Shown here one piece after another: positions 8,413 through 17,669 of a stretch of DNA of 64,000 nucleotides. Source of the DNA: an uncultured Alphaproteobacteria bacterium (lineage in GTDB: Bacteria; Pseudomonadota; Alphaproteobacteria; HIMB59; GCA-002718135); the NCBI GenBank assembly GCA_902587565.1, contig CACILT010000001.1:124001-188000 (forward strand), written 5' to 3'. The position numbers and the translations under genes are program-made. Every line of letters begins with the position of its first letter. Position 1 is the first letter of the stretch. The notes under the pieces were generated by a model. It was not told the DNA's origin. It saw only the letters and a list, made by a program, of their open reading frames with translations, and did not search any database.

Positions 8413-9293
8413 TTTTGTTTAATAATTATTGGTACTAATTGTACTATAATGACTCCAATAAATATTGCAAGGCATCCAAGTATTTTTTGTGTGTCTAAAA
8501 CTTGATTTAAAAGTATCCAACCTGCTATTGCAGCAAAGACTGACTCCATTGATAAAATAATAGCAGCAGGAGCAGGATTAGCTTTATGTTGAGCAATAAT
8601 TTGAAGTGTATATCCAATGCCAGCAGAAAAAATACCCGTGTATAAAATTTCAAACCACTCAATTTGCATATTGGAGAGCTTTGGTTCCTCCCACATAAAA
8701 GCTAGGATCATAGATAAAACAAAAACAATAAAGTACTGAATACTTCCAAATAAAAAAGGACTGTTTAGTTCTTTCATAAAAATATCGATACAAATAATAT
8801 GTAAGGCAAAAAACAAAGCTGCAATAAACAATAGTGAATCTGATTGTTGAATTTCAACTGATTGATTAGAGGACAAAAGATATGATCCATACAAACAAAG
8901 TAAAATGGCAATCCAGATAATCCAGTGTACCTGTTTTTTAATTATGAATCTTGAAATTATTCCAACAAAGGGAACGTAAAGAGTACTAAGAAAAGCAGCA
9001 TTTGATATTAATGATTTTTGTAAAGCGTATTGTTGAAGACCCATACCACCAAAAAGAAAAAAACCTGTAGCTAAACAAAGATAAACTTTTTTTCTATCAC
9101 TTAATATTTTAACAATATTTTGTTGTTCTAGATAAATAGCAAATGGAATTACTGTTAAAAAAGCAAAAAAGAATCTTCCAAAGCTAAAAGTAAAAGGACC
9201 TATGGCTCCCATTCCAGTAGTTTGGCTGACAAAAGCTGTTCCCCATATAAGTGAGGCAATTAACATGAGTATGTTAGCTCTTGTATGACTCAT
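8409..9293 (-). CDS. EamA-family (DMT) inner-membrane transporter
   Basis: A 294-residue protein with about ten hydrophobic segments in two repeats, each of the EamA type. The first repeat opens with LIASLIWGTAFVSQ and the second ends with ESVFAAIAGWILLNQ, typical of drug/metabolite transporters. Such carriers usually export amino acids or other small metabolites; the substrate is unknown. It overlaps the kinase gene by four bases and lies 21 bases after the YejA-like gene on the same strand, so the three may form one operon. Confidence 0.88.
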   Translation of the reverse strand: MSHTRANILMLIASLIWGTAFVSQTTGMGAIGPFTFSFGRFFFAFLTVIPFAIYLEQQNIVKILSDRKKVYLCLATGFFLFGGMGLQQYALQKSLISNAAFLSTLYVPFVGIISRFIIKKQVHWIIWIAILLCLYGSYLLSSNQSVEIQQSDSLLFIAALFFALHIICIDIFMKELNSPFLFGSIQYFIVFVLSMILAFMWEEPKLSNMQIEWFEILYTGIFSAGIGYTLQIIAQHKANPAPAAIILSMESVFAAIAGWILLNQVLDTQKILGCLAIFIGVIIVQLVPIIIKQK

Positions 9294-9314
9294 AAAAATA
9301 TTTGATTACTTATT

Positions 9315-11105
9315 TTATTGTTTATCTTTATTAATCCACCAAGACTCAATTACAATTCCGTAAAGTGGAATTTCGTCTGGGTATTCAAAAAAATCCCAAT
9401 AAGCAATTCTGTCTTTGTTGCTATGATAAAGAGGAACAACATAGTGACCCCATAACAATACTCTATCAAGTGCGTGGATCGCCGTTGTTAATTCTTCTCT
9501 ATTTGTTGCACTAATTAGTTTTTCAATTAATGCATCAACTGCTGGACTATTGATACCAGGATAATTTCTGCTTCCATCTTTTTGACCAACTTCTGATCCC
9601 CAATAAAATTGTTGCTCATTTCCTGGGCTTAAACTGACTCCCCAATATCTTTTAATCATATCAAAATCATAACTTAACAAACGTTCTTGATACTGTGATG
9701 AATCAACAGTTCTTACGTCCATTGTAATGCCAAGTTTTTTTAAATTACTTTGATAGGCTAAGGCAATTTTCTCATCAGATGGACTGACAATCAAGAACTC
9801 AAACTTGAATTCTTTTCCATCTTTTACCAGTTTTCCATTTTCAACAAACCATCCCTCTTTTTCAAGTATTTCTTTTGCTTTCAATAAATTTTTACGGTCA
9901 TTACCACTGCCATCCGTAATAGGTGGAGTAAATGTTTCCGTAAATACCTCTGCTGGAATTTCATCTTTCCATACATTCAACAATTCTAACTCATTTTTTG
10001 ATGGTAAGCCTGAAGAAGCTAATGGTGAATTATCAAAATAACTATCTGTTCTCACATAAGCATTTTGATATATCGTTTTATTAATCCATTCATGATCATA
10101 GGCATAACTTAAAGCAAGTCTTACATTTCTATTATTAAATATGTCACGTCTTGTATTCATCACAAGACCATTCATTCCAACAGGTCTATCGTTATTCATT
10201 TCTGTCAATATTACTTCACCATTCTGGACAGCTTTGAAATCATATTCTGATAACCAACGTTTAACATTGTACTCTCTTCTAAAGTCGTATTCACCAACCT
10301 TAAAAGCTTCAACTAAGACATTTGAGTCTTTGTAATAATCATAAATAATTGTATCAAAATTATAGAGACCTTTATTTACCGGTAAATCTTTTGCCCAATA
10401 ATTTTCAACGCGTTTGTATTTTATTTGACGTCCTGGATCGAGACTATCAACTTGGTATGGACCACTGCCTAGAGGAATATCTAAAAATGTTTTTGTAACA
10501 TCAAGATTTTCATAAAACTTTTTTGGAATGATCGGAAGAAAGCCTGCAATAATAAGAGGTAATTCTTTATCTTCATTATTTTCAAAAATCATTTTTATTC
10601 CATCATTTCCAATCAATTCAGTTTTAATAACTTTGCCATAAGTTTTTTTCTGATTTGGAGTACCTTTTGTTTGAAACGTTTCTAGACTAAACAATACATC
10701 ATCGCGTGTTATTGGTGAGCCATCATGAAAGGTTGCATTTGCATTTAAATAAAAAGTTATAGATGATCTATCTTCAGGCAATTCTACTTTTTCAGCTATT
10801 AAACCATAGAGAGAGAATGCTTCATCCCATACTCTTCTCATTAACGTATCATTAACATACCCAAGTCCAGCAGCTTTAGAACCTTTAAATGCTACTCTAT
10901 TAAGATTATCAAAAGAACCATATGATCCAAATTTTACCGTCCCACCTTTAGGTGCATTTGGGTTTACATAATCTAGATTTTCAAAATCACTGGCATACTT
11001 TGGTGTTCCATGCATTGCAATACCGTGAACTTTTTCACTGTACGCATGTTTGTTAAGTGCAATTATTGAAGTTAAAATGGCAAATGCGATTAGAAATTTT
11101 TTCAT
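9315..11105 (-). CDS. Family 5 extracellular solute-binding protein, YejA-like
   Basis: A 596-residue periplasmic binding protein with a signal peptide over about residues 1-23. The opening HGIAMHGTPKYASDF and YVNPNAPKGG are typical of the YejA branch, which binds oligopeptides and microcin C. FHDGSPITRDDVLFS near residue 125 is a family 5 hallmark. No yejBEF permease or ATPase genes lie nearby, so it is an orphan here. It must share a transporter encoded elsewhere. It is transcribed away from the cytochrome gene across a 68-base gap. Confidence 0.88.
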   Translation of the reverse strand: MKKFLIAFAILTSIIALNKHAYSEKVHGIAMHGTPKYASDFENLDYVNPNAPKGGTVKFGSYGSFDNLNRVAFKGSKAAGLGYVNDTLMRRVWDEAFSLYGLIAEKVELPEDRSSITFYLNANATFHDGSPITRDDVLFSLETFQTKGTPNQKKTYGKVIKTELIGNDGIKMIFENNEDKELPLIIAGFLPIIPKKFYENLDVTKTFLDIPLGSGPYQVDSLDPGRQIKYKRVENYWAKDLPVNKGLYNFDTIIYDYYKDSNVLVEAFKVGEYDFRREYNVKRWLSEYDFKAVQNGEVILTEMNNDRPVGMNGLVMNTRRDIFNNRNVRLALSYAYDHEWINKTIYQNAYVRTDSYFDNSPLASSGLPSKNELELLNVWKDEIPAEVFTETFTPPITDGSGNDRKNLLKAKEILEKEGWFVENGKLVKDGKEFKFEFLIVSPSDEKIALAYQSNLKKLGITMDVRTVDSSQYQERLLSYDFDMIKRYWGVSLSPGNEQQFYWGSEVGQKDGSRNYPGINSPAVDALIEKLISATNREELTTAIHALDRVLLWGHYVVPLYHSNKDRIAYWDFFEYPDEIPLYGIVIESWWINKDKQ

Positions 11106-11173
11106 AGATATATCCTATCAAAAAAAAGACAGATTTGTAATGAAATATAAATTTAAAAAATTATATAAATAGA

Positions 11174-11581
11174 ATGCAAACCCTTAAATTAATTTCGGTA
11201 CTTATAACATTATGTATTGGACATAGTATTCATGCAGCAGAAGTTGATATTTTTAAAGGTATGAAACTATATGCTGAAAATTGTGCAGGGTGTCATATGG
11301 GTAATTTAGCAGGTCATGAAGAGTGGGATAAATCGTTAGATGAAGATGGTCATAGAAGAGCACCTCCTCTTAATGGCACTGGGCATACTTGGCACCACTC
11401 TCCTGCACAATTATTTCATGTCATTAAATATGGTTTTAAAAAATCAAATCCTGATTATGAAGGTAAAATGCTTGGTAATGATGCGTTATCAGATGAAGAT
11501 GTTTGGTCTATTCTTGAATTTATCAAAAGTACATGGCCAGAAAAAATACTAAATAAATATAACTCCCATTTTAAAAGCTAA
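11174..11581 (+). CDS. Small c-type cytochrome
   Basis: A 135-residue exported monoheme cytochrome: signal peptide to about residue 21 (IHAAEVD), heme attachment CAGCH with C37, C40 and H41, and a likely distal ligand Met99 in GKMLG. The heme domain contains many His residues (HTWHHSP). It would carry electrons in the periplasm. It lies 51 bases before msrP on the same strand. A role in feeding electrons to MsrPQ is possible but is not the usual arrangement. Confidence 0.87.
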   Translation: MQTLKLISVLITLCIGHSIHAAEVDIFKGMKLYAENCAGCHMGNLAGHEEWDKSLDEDGHRRAPPLNGTGHTWHHSPAQLFHVIKYGFKKSNPDYEGKMLGNDALSDEDVWSILEFIKSTWPEKILNKYNSHFKS

Positions 11582-11632
11582 GATTATTAAAGCAAATCTT
11601 CAATTTTAATATTTAAGATATATATTATTATT

Positions 11633-12550
11633 ATGAAAATTTTAGGATCTGAAATCACACCCTATAAGACATATTTAAATAGACGTAAGTTTATAAAGGG
11701 ATCTTTAGCTAGCGCCATGCTAGCAACGGTTACCTCATCAGCATTTGCAAACCACGATAGTGATCTTTCAATTTATACTAAAAATCTAAATGAAAACGAC
11801 AAACTTAATTCTTACGAAGAAATCACAACGTACAATAATTTTTATGAATTTGGGACTCATAAAAAACATCCGCATTTAAACTCTGGAAATTTTAAACCTA
11901 GACCATGGACAATAAAAATAGATGGTCTCGTGAAAAAACCTCAAACATTTGACTTAGAAAAAATTTTATCAAATGTAACAATAGAAGATAGGGTTTATCG
12001 ATTGAGATGTGTTGAAGCATGGTCCATGGTTATTCCTTGGCAAGGTTTTCAGTTATCCGAACTTATAAAAATGGCTGAACCTTTAAGCTCAGCAAAGTAT
12101 GTTCAATTTGTAACTGTGTTCAGACCGGAAGAAATGCCAGGTCAGCAAAAGAGAACAATTATTTGGCCATATAGAGAAGGGCTTCGAATGGATGAGGCAA
12201 TGAATCCTCTAACAATATTAGCAACTGGATTGTATGGCCATGAAATGCCTAATCAAAATGGTGCACCCATAAGATTAGTTGTTCCATGGAAGTATGGTTT
12301 CAAATCAATTAAATCAATTGTGGAAATTAGATTTTTAGATACTCAACCTGAAACATCCTGGGAAACTTTAGCTCCTTGGGAATATGGTTTTTATGCCAAT
12401 GTTAATCCTAATGTTAACCATCCAAGATGGAGTCAAGGAACAGAGAGACGAATTGGAGAGTTTAAAAGAAGAGAAACACTTATGTTTAATGGCTATGAAA
12501 AAGAAGTAGCGCATCTCTACAAAGATTTAGATTTAACTAAATTTTATTAA
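11633..12550 (+). CDS. msrP: Methionine sulfoxide reductase MsrP, molybdopterin subunit
   Basis: A 305-residue periplasmic molybdoenzyme (YedY) that reduces oxidised methionine in exported proteins. It has a Tat signal with N-R-R-K-F at 17-21 and a hydrophobic stretch ending at A-F-A-N (residue 40). The molybdenum ligand is Cys126 in RLRCVEAW. The C-terminal motifs WETLAPWEYGFYANVNP and HPRWSQ are typical of the family. The heme-membrane partner msrQ begins three bases downstream. Length matches the family. Confidence 0.94.
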   Translation: MKILGSEITPYKTYLNRRKFIKGSLASAMLATVTSSAFANHDSDLSIYTKNLNENDKLNSYEEITTYNNFYEFGTHKKHPHLNSGNFKPRPWTIKIDGLVKKPQTFDLEKILSNVTIEDRVYRLRCVEAWSMVIPWQGFQLSELIKMAEPLSSAKYVQFVTVFRPEEMPGQQKRTIIWPYREGLRMDEAMNPLTILATGLYGHEMPNQNGAPIRLVVPWKYGFKSIKSIVEIRFLDTQPETSWETLAPWEYGFYANVNPNVNHPRWSQGTERRIGEFKRRETLMFNGYEKEVAHLYKDLDLTKFY

Positions 12551-12553
12551 TGA

Positions 12554-13159
12554 ATGTTTTCAACAAGAAATTTTAATCGCAGTAAACCTGTCTTATTTAT
12601 TTTAATTCTATTTCCAAGCCTACTCTGGGCGTACCAATTTGTTACTGGGAATCTTGGAGTAAATCCAATTGAAAAACTAATGGATGAGTTAGGTCTAATG
12701 GCACTCAGATTAATAATAATAACTCTTATGATTACTACTCTATCAAATATTAAACCTTTAAAATCGATAGTTGTATTACGAAGAATGATTGGACTTTTTG
12801 CTTTCTATTATGTCTGTTTGCATTTCTCCACTTACATAGTTTTAGATCATTTTTTAGATATGCAATTTATCATACAAGATATTATAAAAAGACCATTTAT
12901 AACTTTTGGTTTTATAAGTTTTCTTTTTTTAATCCCACTTGCTAGCACTTCAACAAATAATATGATTAAACGATTAGGTTTTAAATTATGGAAGAAAATT
13001 CATTATTTAATTTACCCAGTAGCCATTCTGGCTAGTATGCATTTTTATGTTTTAGTTCGTGCTGATAAAACTGAACCAGTCATTTATATGGGAATAATTA
13101 TCCTCTTATTACTTCACAGAATATTTAAAAGACTTACTCGTCCTCAGTTGGCTCAGTAA
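12554..13159 (+). CDS. msrQ: MsrQ heme-binding membrane subunit
   Basis: A 201-residue membrane protein with five or six hydrophobic helices. It carries heme and passes electrons from the inner membrane to MsrP. Conserved histidines are seen in VCLHFSTY and in KIHYLIYPVAILASMHFY. LGLMALRLIIITL and RRMIGLFAFYYV are usual YedZ/MsrQ stretches. It follows msrP directly. Its last 26 bases overlap the end of the convergent MFS gene. Confidence 0.92.
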   Translation: MFSTRNFNRSKPVLFILILFPSLLWAYQFVTGNLGVNPIEKLMDELGLMALRLIIITLMITTLSNIKPLKSIVVLRRMIGLFAFYYVCLHFSTYIVLDHFLDMQFIIQDIIKRPFITFGFISFLFLIPLASTSTNNMIKRLGFKLWKKIHYLIYPVAILASMHFYVLVRADKTEPVIYMGIIILLLLHRIFKRLTRPQLAQ

Positions 13160-14372
13160 CGGGGTTCATTTCCATACCGGCAGGACTAATATTTCGTGGT
13201 AAAGGATTGTATTGTGATTCAAGATCACGTGGTTTTGTTCTTTGTGTCATTCTATACAAACCAAAAAGTCCTAGTAGTCCGTGTATTAAAAATAAATAGA
13301 TATAAAAACCTACCGCTCCCAAAATTTCCATGAATCCAGAAACAAACAAAGGTCCGATAATTGATCCAATACCAATAAGTATACCAAAGGTTGCACTTGC
13401 TGATACTATCTCATTAGGTTGTAAGAAGTCATTTGTATGAGCAACCGTAAGTGAGTACATTGGTAAACATGCAACTGAAAAAAGACCAGTAAAAATCAAG
13501 AATAATGTTAGCGGCATAAAGTTTGCAAAAACAAAAAATAAACTTAAACCTGAAGCCATAAAAGAAACACCAATAAGAATAACACGCCTATCAATTCTAT
13601 CCGACAAATATCCAATAGGCCATTGAGATAGGGCACCAGCTGATGTTATAATCATCATATACAAAGAAATTTCAAATAAGCTTAAATTAATTGATGATGC
13701 ATAAATTGCACCGTACCCAAAAACTGCACTATGCGATAAACCAGTTGCTAAGGCACCAACAAAACCTAAAGGTGAAACAGTATAAAATTCTCTTAAAGAA
13801 AAAAATTTAGGACTTTCTGTATTAGGTTGTTCTGTTGAAGATAAAAGAATAGGAAGAAGTGCGAATGATAATAAGATTGATACTAAAATAAATAAATCAA
13901 CTTTAGCTGGATCACCTAAATTTAATAAAAATTGCCCTGCTCCAACAAACACAAATGTAATAATCATATAAACGGAAAGTAATTGACCGCGAGTTTGATT
14001 AGTTGATTTTTCATTCAACCAGCTCTCCATGATTACATAAATCCCAGCAAGACTTAAACCAGTTAATATTCGTATAAACATCCATGAATAAGGATGCACA
14101 AATACTGAGTGTAATAATATAGCGATAGAGGCAAGCGATGCTAAAGCGGCAAAAACTCTTATGTGACCAACACGTTGTAAAAAACTTGGAATTGTTAACG
14201 CGCCAGTTAAGTATCCAACGTAATAACCAGCTATAATAAGTCCTGATGCAAAAAAACTAAAACCTTCTAAAACAGAACGAACACCGATAAGTGTTCCTTG
14301 CAAACCGTGACCAAGACTAATTAAAGCAAAGCCAAAAAAAAGGGCCCAAGTGTTTTGTAGTACCTTAAACAT
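13134..14372 (-). CDS. MFS transporter (YcaD-like)
   Basis: A 412-residue major facilitator with twelve hydrophobic segments. The loop after helix 2 reads FLQRVGHIRVF and the middle loop contains GYLSDRIDRR, the usual MFS A-like motif in the second half. Resemblance is to the YcaD/TsgA-like branch, whose substrates are mostly unknown. The last 40 residues are a polar tail with a run of Thr, Pro and Glu. It lies 22 bases after the TIGR02300 gene on the same strand. Confidence 0.85.
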   Translation of the reverse strand: MFKVLQNTWALFFGFALISLGHGLQGTLIGVRSVLEGFSFFASGLIIAGYYVGYLTGALTIPSFLQRVGHIRVFAALASLASIAILLHSVFVHPYSWMFIRILTGLSLAGIYVIMESWLNEKSTNQTRGQLLSVYMIITFVFVGAGQFLLNLGDPAKVDLFILVSILLSFALLPILLSSTEQPNTESPKFFSLREFYTVSPLGFVGALATGLSHSAVFGYGAIYASSINLSLFEISLYMMIITSAGALSQWPIGYLSDRIDRRVILIGVSFMASGLSLFFVFANFMPLTLFLIFTGLFSVACLPMYSLTVAHTNDFLQPNEIVSASATFGILIGIGSIIGPLFVSGFMEILGAVGFYIYLFLIHGLLGLFGLYRMTQRTKPRDLESQYNPLPRNISPAGMEMNPVTEPTEDE

Positions 14373-14394
14373 CTTCTAAATTTTTATTGAAATT

Positions 14395-14748
14395 CTAGTA
14401 TTCTTCTTCGCCGTCTTCTTTAGGTTTAATACCTTCGGCTATTGGATCAATTTCTGTTTCATCTTCTAATAAAACAGTATCATCCTCAAGATTGTCTTCG
14501 TTGTTATCCAAATCCAAATTATCGATATCAAGATCATCATCTTTTTCTTTTGGTTTTGGAGGAATAGGATTAGTTAAAGGAGCAGCATTAGTACTTCCAG
14601 GTTTTCTTCCACGTCTTGGTCTAGTCATGGTAGTAACTTCAATTTCTTTACCACACTCAGGACATTCCAGTTCCGTTCTTCCTAAGTCGTAGTATTGCTT
14701 ACTACACATTGGACAAATTCTTTTTTGACCCCAAGATTCTTTGTACAT
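14395..14748 (-). CDS. TIGR02300-family acidic zinc-ribbon protein (FYDLN acid family)
   Basis: A 117-residue protein typical of alphaproteobacteria. The N-terminus has two CxxC pairs (CPMC, then CPEC) around YYDLGR, the equivalent of the FYDLN signature, forming a zinc ribbon in residues 10-40. A basic linker RPRRGRKPG follows. The second half is almost entirely acidic, with runs of Asp and Glu ending in EDGEEEY. Function is unknown. It overlaps nothing and lies two bases after the zf-CHCC gene on the same strand. Confidence 0.9.
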   Translation of the reverse strand: MYKESWGQKRICPMCSKQYYDLGRTELECPECGKEIEVTTMTRPRRGRKPGSTNAAPLTNPIPPKPKEKDDDLDIDNLDLDNNEDNLEDDTVLLEDETEIDPIAEGIKPKEDGEEEY

Positions 14749-14750
14749 TT

Positions 14751-14912
14751 CTACTCTTCTTTTTTTATAAATATTTTACCACAATAACCACAAACAATTT
14801 TGTTCTCATCATTGAAGGTATAATAAACTGCGGGATGTCCTAAACCATCTTCCCCACCATCGCAAGAGATAGTTTCGGTTTTTGGATCTACTTCTAAAAT
14901 ATCTTCAGTCAT
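14751..14912 (-). CDS. Short zf-CHCC zinc-finger protein (53 residues)
   Basis: Read on the minus strand, this short frame gives a 53-residue protein with the zf-CHCC pattern: Cys17 in ISCDGG, then G-H-P-A-V-Y, and a final C-G-Y-C at 41-44. The family is common in alphaproteobacteria and related to the mitochondrial complex I subunit NDUFS6; in bacteria its role is not settled. I chose the inner ATG, with GGA five bases upstream. An in-frame ATG nine bases further out (start at 14921) is also possible. It is followed after two bases by the TIGR02300 gene. Confidence 0.85.
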   Translation of the reverse strand: MTEDILEVDPKTETISCDGGEDGLGHPAVYYTFNDENKIVCGYCGKIFIKKEE

Positions 14913-14956
14913 AAAATCCATATAAAATTTTCGTGCAAAAAGTCTATATTTTTTCC

Positions 14957-15805
14957 TTATAGAATTTGAAGATAAACAACCGAAATACCACTCACTATTA
15001 AAATAGAAGGTATTATTCGAGATTTTGCATTCTTCTCAAATAAGAAAAGCATTCCAATAATTGCAGCAAACACAATGCTTATTTCTCTAATACTAGAGAC
15101 ATAAGCTATTTCTATAAATTGCATACTCCAAACAACAATTGCATAACTACTTGTTGCAAAGACACCAGCAGCAATCCCAGATCTAAAAGTGTATGTTTCT
15201 CTTTTTCGTAAACCATCTTTAGAGATCAAACCAATAATTAGTAAAGGTATTCCATTAAGTGTGAAGAGCCAGTAAATATAGGAAAAACCATTTTCAGAAA
15301 GTCTAACCCCGACCCCGTCAACTAAAGTGTAAGCAGTAATTAGAATAGCCGTTGATATTGCAAGAGCAAAGCCTCTAAAGTTAAAAGATAAATTTTTAGA
15401 ATAAGAAATTAAAAATAATCCAATACAAACAATTAATATTCCGACAAAACCAGCAACACTAATATCAGAACTTAAAAATAAAATACTAATGATCGCTACA
15501 AACAAACATGAACTTCCTCTAGAAATTGGATATATGTAAGAGAGATCACCATACCTATATGAGTAGATAACATTTAGTCTGTAGAAGACATGAATGATAA
15601 CGGTTGCAATTAAAAAATACCAAACTTCTAAAGTTGGAAATGGAACAGTAAATGTTAAAGGTAAAAAAATAGTAACTTCTAAGACAGATGTTATACCCAT
15701 TAACGATAAAGGGTTCTTACTTGATTTTATTATAGCACTCCAAACTGCATGACATAGAGCAGATACAAGAATTAAGATAAAAATAAAATTTACTGACAAT
15801 GTCAT
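14957..15805 (-). CDS. EamA-family (DMT) transporter at the end of the Ugp-like operon
   Basis: A 282-residue protein with about ten hydrophobic helices, in two EamA-type halves (SALCHAVWSAIIKSSKNP near the start). It lies 14 bases after the permease gene of the CUT1 transporter, on the same strand, and probably shares its transcript. It might therefore move a product or substrate of the same pathway; this is inference from position only. It resembles the other EamA gene at 8409 only in general features. Confidence 0.85.
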   Translation of the reverse strand: MTLSVNFIFILILVSALCHAVWSAIIKSSKNPLSLMGITSVLEVTIFLPLTFTVPFPTLEVWYFLIATVIIHVFYRLNVIYSYRYGDLSYIYPISRGSSCLFVAIISILFLSSDISVAGFVGILIVCIGLFLISYSKNLSFNFRGFALAISTAILITAYTLVDGVGVRLSENGFSYIYWLFTLNGIPLLIIGLISKDGLRKRETYTFRSGIAAGVFATSSYAIVVWSMQFIEIAYVSSIREISIVFAAIIGMLFLFEKNAKSRIIPSILIVSGISVVYLQIL

Positions 15806-15819
15806 CAGTAGATAAGAAT

Positions 15820-16713
15820 TTACTTCATGCCTGTCAAAGTAATTCCTTCAATAAATCGTTTTTGCGCGATTATAAAAGCAACAATAAGAGGAACAGTTAC
15901 AGTAACTATCGAAGCCATCATTGGACCAAATTCATCACTATCAATTCCACCTCTGAATTCTCTTATACCAAGCGGCGGAGTAAAGAGATCTCTATTTCCT
16001 GTTATTACCATACGAGGCCAGAAATAATCATTCCAGTGTGCAACAACTGAGAATATTGCAAAAGCTAGTAACGCTGGTATTGCAGTTGGAAGCATTACTT
16101 TCCATACGATTGCGTACTCTCCCATGCCGTCCATCCTGGCGGCATCAATTAATTCATCGGGCACAGTCATAAAAAATTGCCGCATTAAAAAAATTCCAAA
16201 CACCGATATGGTCCAGGGAAGTATCAAGGCGGAATAGGTGTCAACTAATCCTGCCTGAGCCAACATAACATATAATGGAAGCGCAATTCCATGAACTGGA
16301 ATGAGCAAGCAAAATAAAACCATCGAGAAAACAAATTCTCGTCCGTAAAACCGTAACTTGGCGAGTGCATACGCGCACGGTAAGGCGACTAGAACCTGAA
16401 TGATGAAGATTGATAAAGTAACAATGACACCATTCATTAAGTATCTAGGAATAGGAGCTTTTTCAAAAGCAAACCAATAGTTGTATTGATATGGCTTCAT
16501 TGTACATGTTTCTTCTGAATAGCCAGTTTTAACACATACAGGAAACGTTTGAGTTTCTTGCGCACCAATGAGACCACCAGAAATTGATTGGATTTCTTGC
16601 TGAGATTTTAATGACATTGAAACCATCATATAAAAAGGGAGCATTACTACGATAGCACCAATAATTAAGATTGCATGCTTCCAACCTTCCCCAATATATT
16701 GTTTAGCTTCCAT
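15820..16713 (-). CDS. CUT1-type ABC permease, UgpE-like
   Basis: A 297-residue permease with six membrane segments and the EAA loop DAARMDGMGEYAIVWKVMLP near residue 190. It pairs with the adjacent UgpA-like permease (stop and start share one base). After the first helix it carries a periplasmic insertion with two cysteines (PVC...EETC) not expected in UgpE or MalG. Base composition is less AT-rich in 16,080-16,400 than in nearby genes. The binding protein that fits this transporter is at 21790. Glycerol 3-phosphate is the textbook Ugp substrate, but the neighbours argue for a phosphonate. Confidence 0.87.
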   Translation of the reverse strand: MEAKQYIGEGWKHAILIIGAIVVMLPFYMMVSMSLKSQQEIQSISGGLIGAQETQTFPVCVKTGYSEETCTMKPYQYNYWFAFEKAPIPRYLMNGVIVTLSIFIIQVLVALPCAYALAKLRFYGREFVFSMVLFCLLIPVHGIALPLYVMLAQAGLVDTYSALILPWTISVFGIFLMRQFFMTVPDELIDAARMDGMGEYAIVWKVMLPTAIPALLAFAIFSVVAHWNDYFWPRMVITGNRDLFTPPLGIREFRGGIDSDEFGPMMASIVTVTVPLIVAFIIAQKRFIEGITLTGMK

Positions 16714-17669
16714 TAATAATGAACCCTCTTCTCAATGACATATCTTTGGAAAAACGTTAACACAAGAATAAATCCAATAAAGACAACAGTGATTGCTGCA
16801 CCGATACTTGTTAAGTTTTGTTGAATAGCTTTTTCAAAAATTGCATACATCATGACATACGTTGTTTTTGATGGACCACCTTTGGTCAGTATTTCGATTG
16901 TATCAAATACCTGAAATGTTCTAATGGTAGTAATAGTCACAACAAACAACGTTGTTGGACCAAGCATTGGCCATGTAACAAGTTTAAATTGTTCCCATGT
17001 AGATTTAGCCCCATCCATTTCTGCTGCTTGGTATAACTCTCTTGGTATACTTGTTAAGCCAGCTAAATATAAAACCATGTTAAAACCAAAAGCCTGCCAA
17101 ATTCCGATGAAACATACTGTCCAAATCGCTGTATTTTTTTGTTTTAACCAATATGGAAAATCCATGTTGTTTGCACATGCTACAGCATACCAGCTTTCTT
17201 GTGAGTCTACCCACGGCATCCAATGAAAACCAAGAATGAATTCCCTAACTCCTCCACACCCATTTGCTAAAAAACTATTTACAATTCCTAATGTTGGATG
17301 AAGAGTAAATTCCCATGCAATTGCCATTGCAAGAAGAGTTGCCATAACTGGAAGAAAGAAAATTGTTTTATATATATCAGCGCCAAACCTTAGTGAATTT
17401 AAAAGCATTGCAGCACATAATCCAAGTACAACAGAAATTGGAACGACAACAATAACATACGTCGCTGTGGCCCAAATCATTTTGACATATGTTTTTCGAT
17501 TGAACATCTTGTCATAATTTTCTAGTCCAACCCACTCGAATGTTTTGTTTCCTAAATTATAGTCAGTAAAAGAAATTCCTCCTGCAAGAAAAAGAGGAAA
17601 AATTAAAATAATTATCATCAGTATGATTGCTGGAGCAATAAACCATATGTGAGCTTTTGAATTATGCAT
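16713..17669 (-). CDS. CUT1-type ABC permease, UgpA-like
   Basis: A 318-residue permease with six membrane segments, starting HIWFIAPAIILMIIILIFP. The EAA loop is QAAEMDGAKSTWEQFKLVTWP near residue 220. A long periplasmic loop (about residues 128-175) contains two cysteines (NGCGG and VACAN) and many aromatic residues; it is larger than in typical UgpA. The gene overlaps the ATPase gene by eight bases and the second permease by one, so the set is translated together. Confidence 0.87.
   Translation of the reverse strand: MHNSKAHIWFIAPAIILMIIILIFPLFLAGGISFTDYNLGNKTFEWVGLENYDKMFNRKTYVKMIWATATYVIVVVPISVVLGLCAAMLLNSLRFGADIYKTIFFLPVMATLLAMAIAWEFTLHPTLGIVNSFLANGCGGVREFILGFHWMPWVDSQESWYAVACANNMDFPYWLKQKNTAIWTVCFIGIWQAFGFNMVLYLAGLTSIPRELYQAAEMDGAKSTWEQFKLVTWPMLGPTTLFVVTITTIRTFQVFDTIEILTKGGPSKTTYVMMYAIFEKAIQQNLTSIGAAITVVFIGFILVLTFFQRYVIEKRVHY

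Noticed and set aside
9805..10335. Open frames on the strand opposite the YejA-like gene
   Set aside because: They have no ribosome site, no family match and only mirror the real coding frame.
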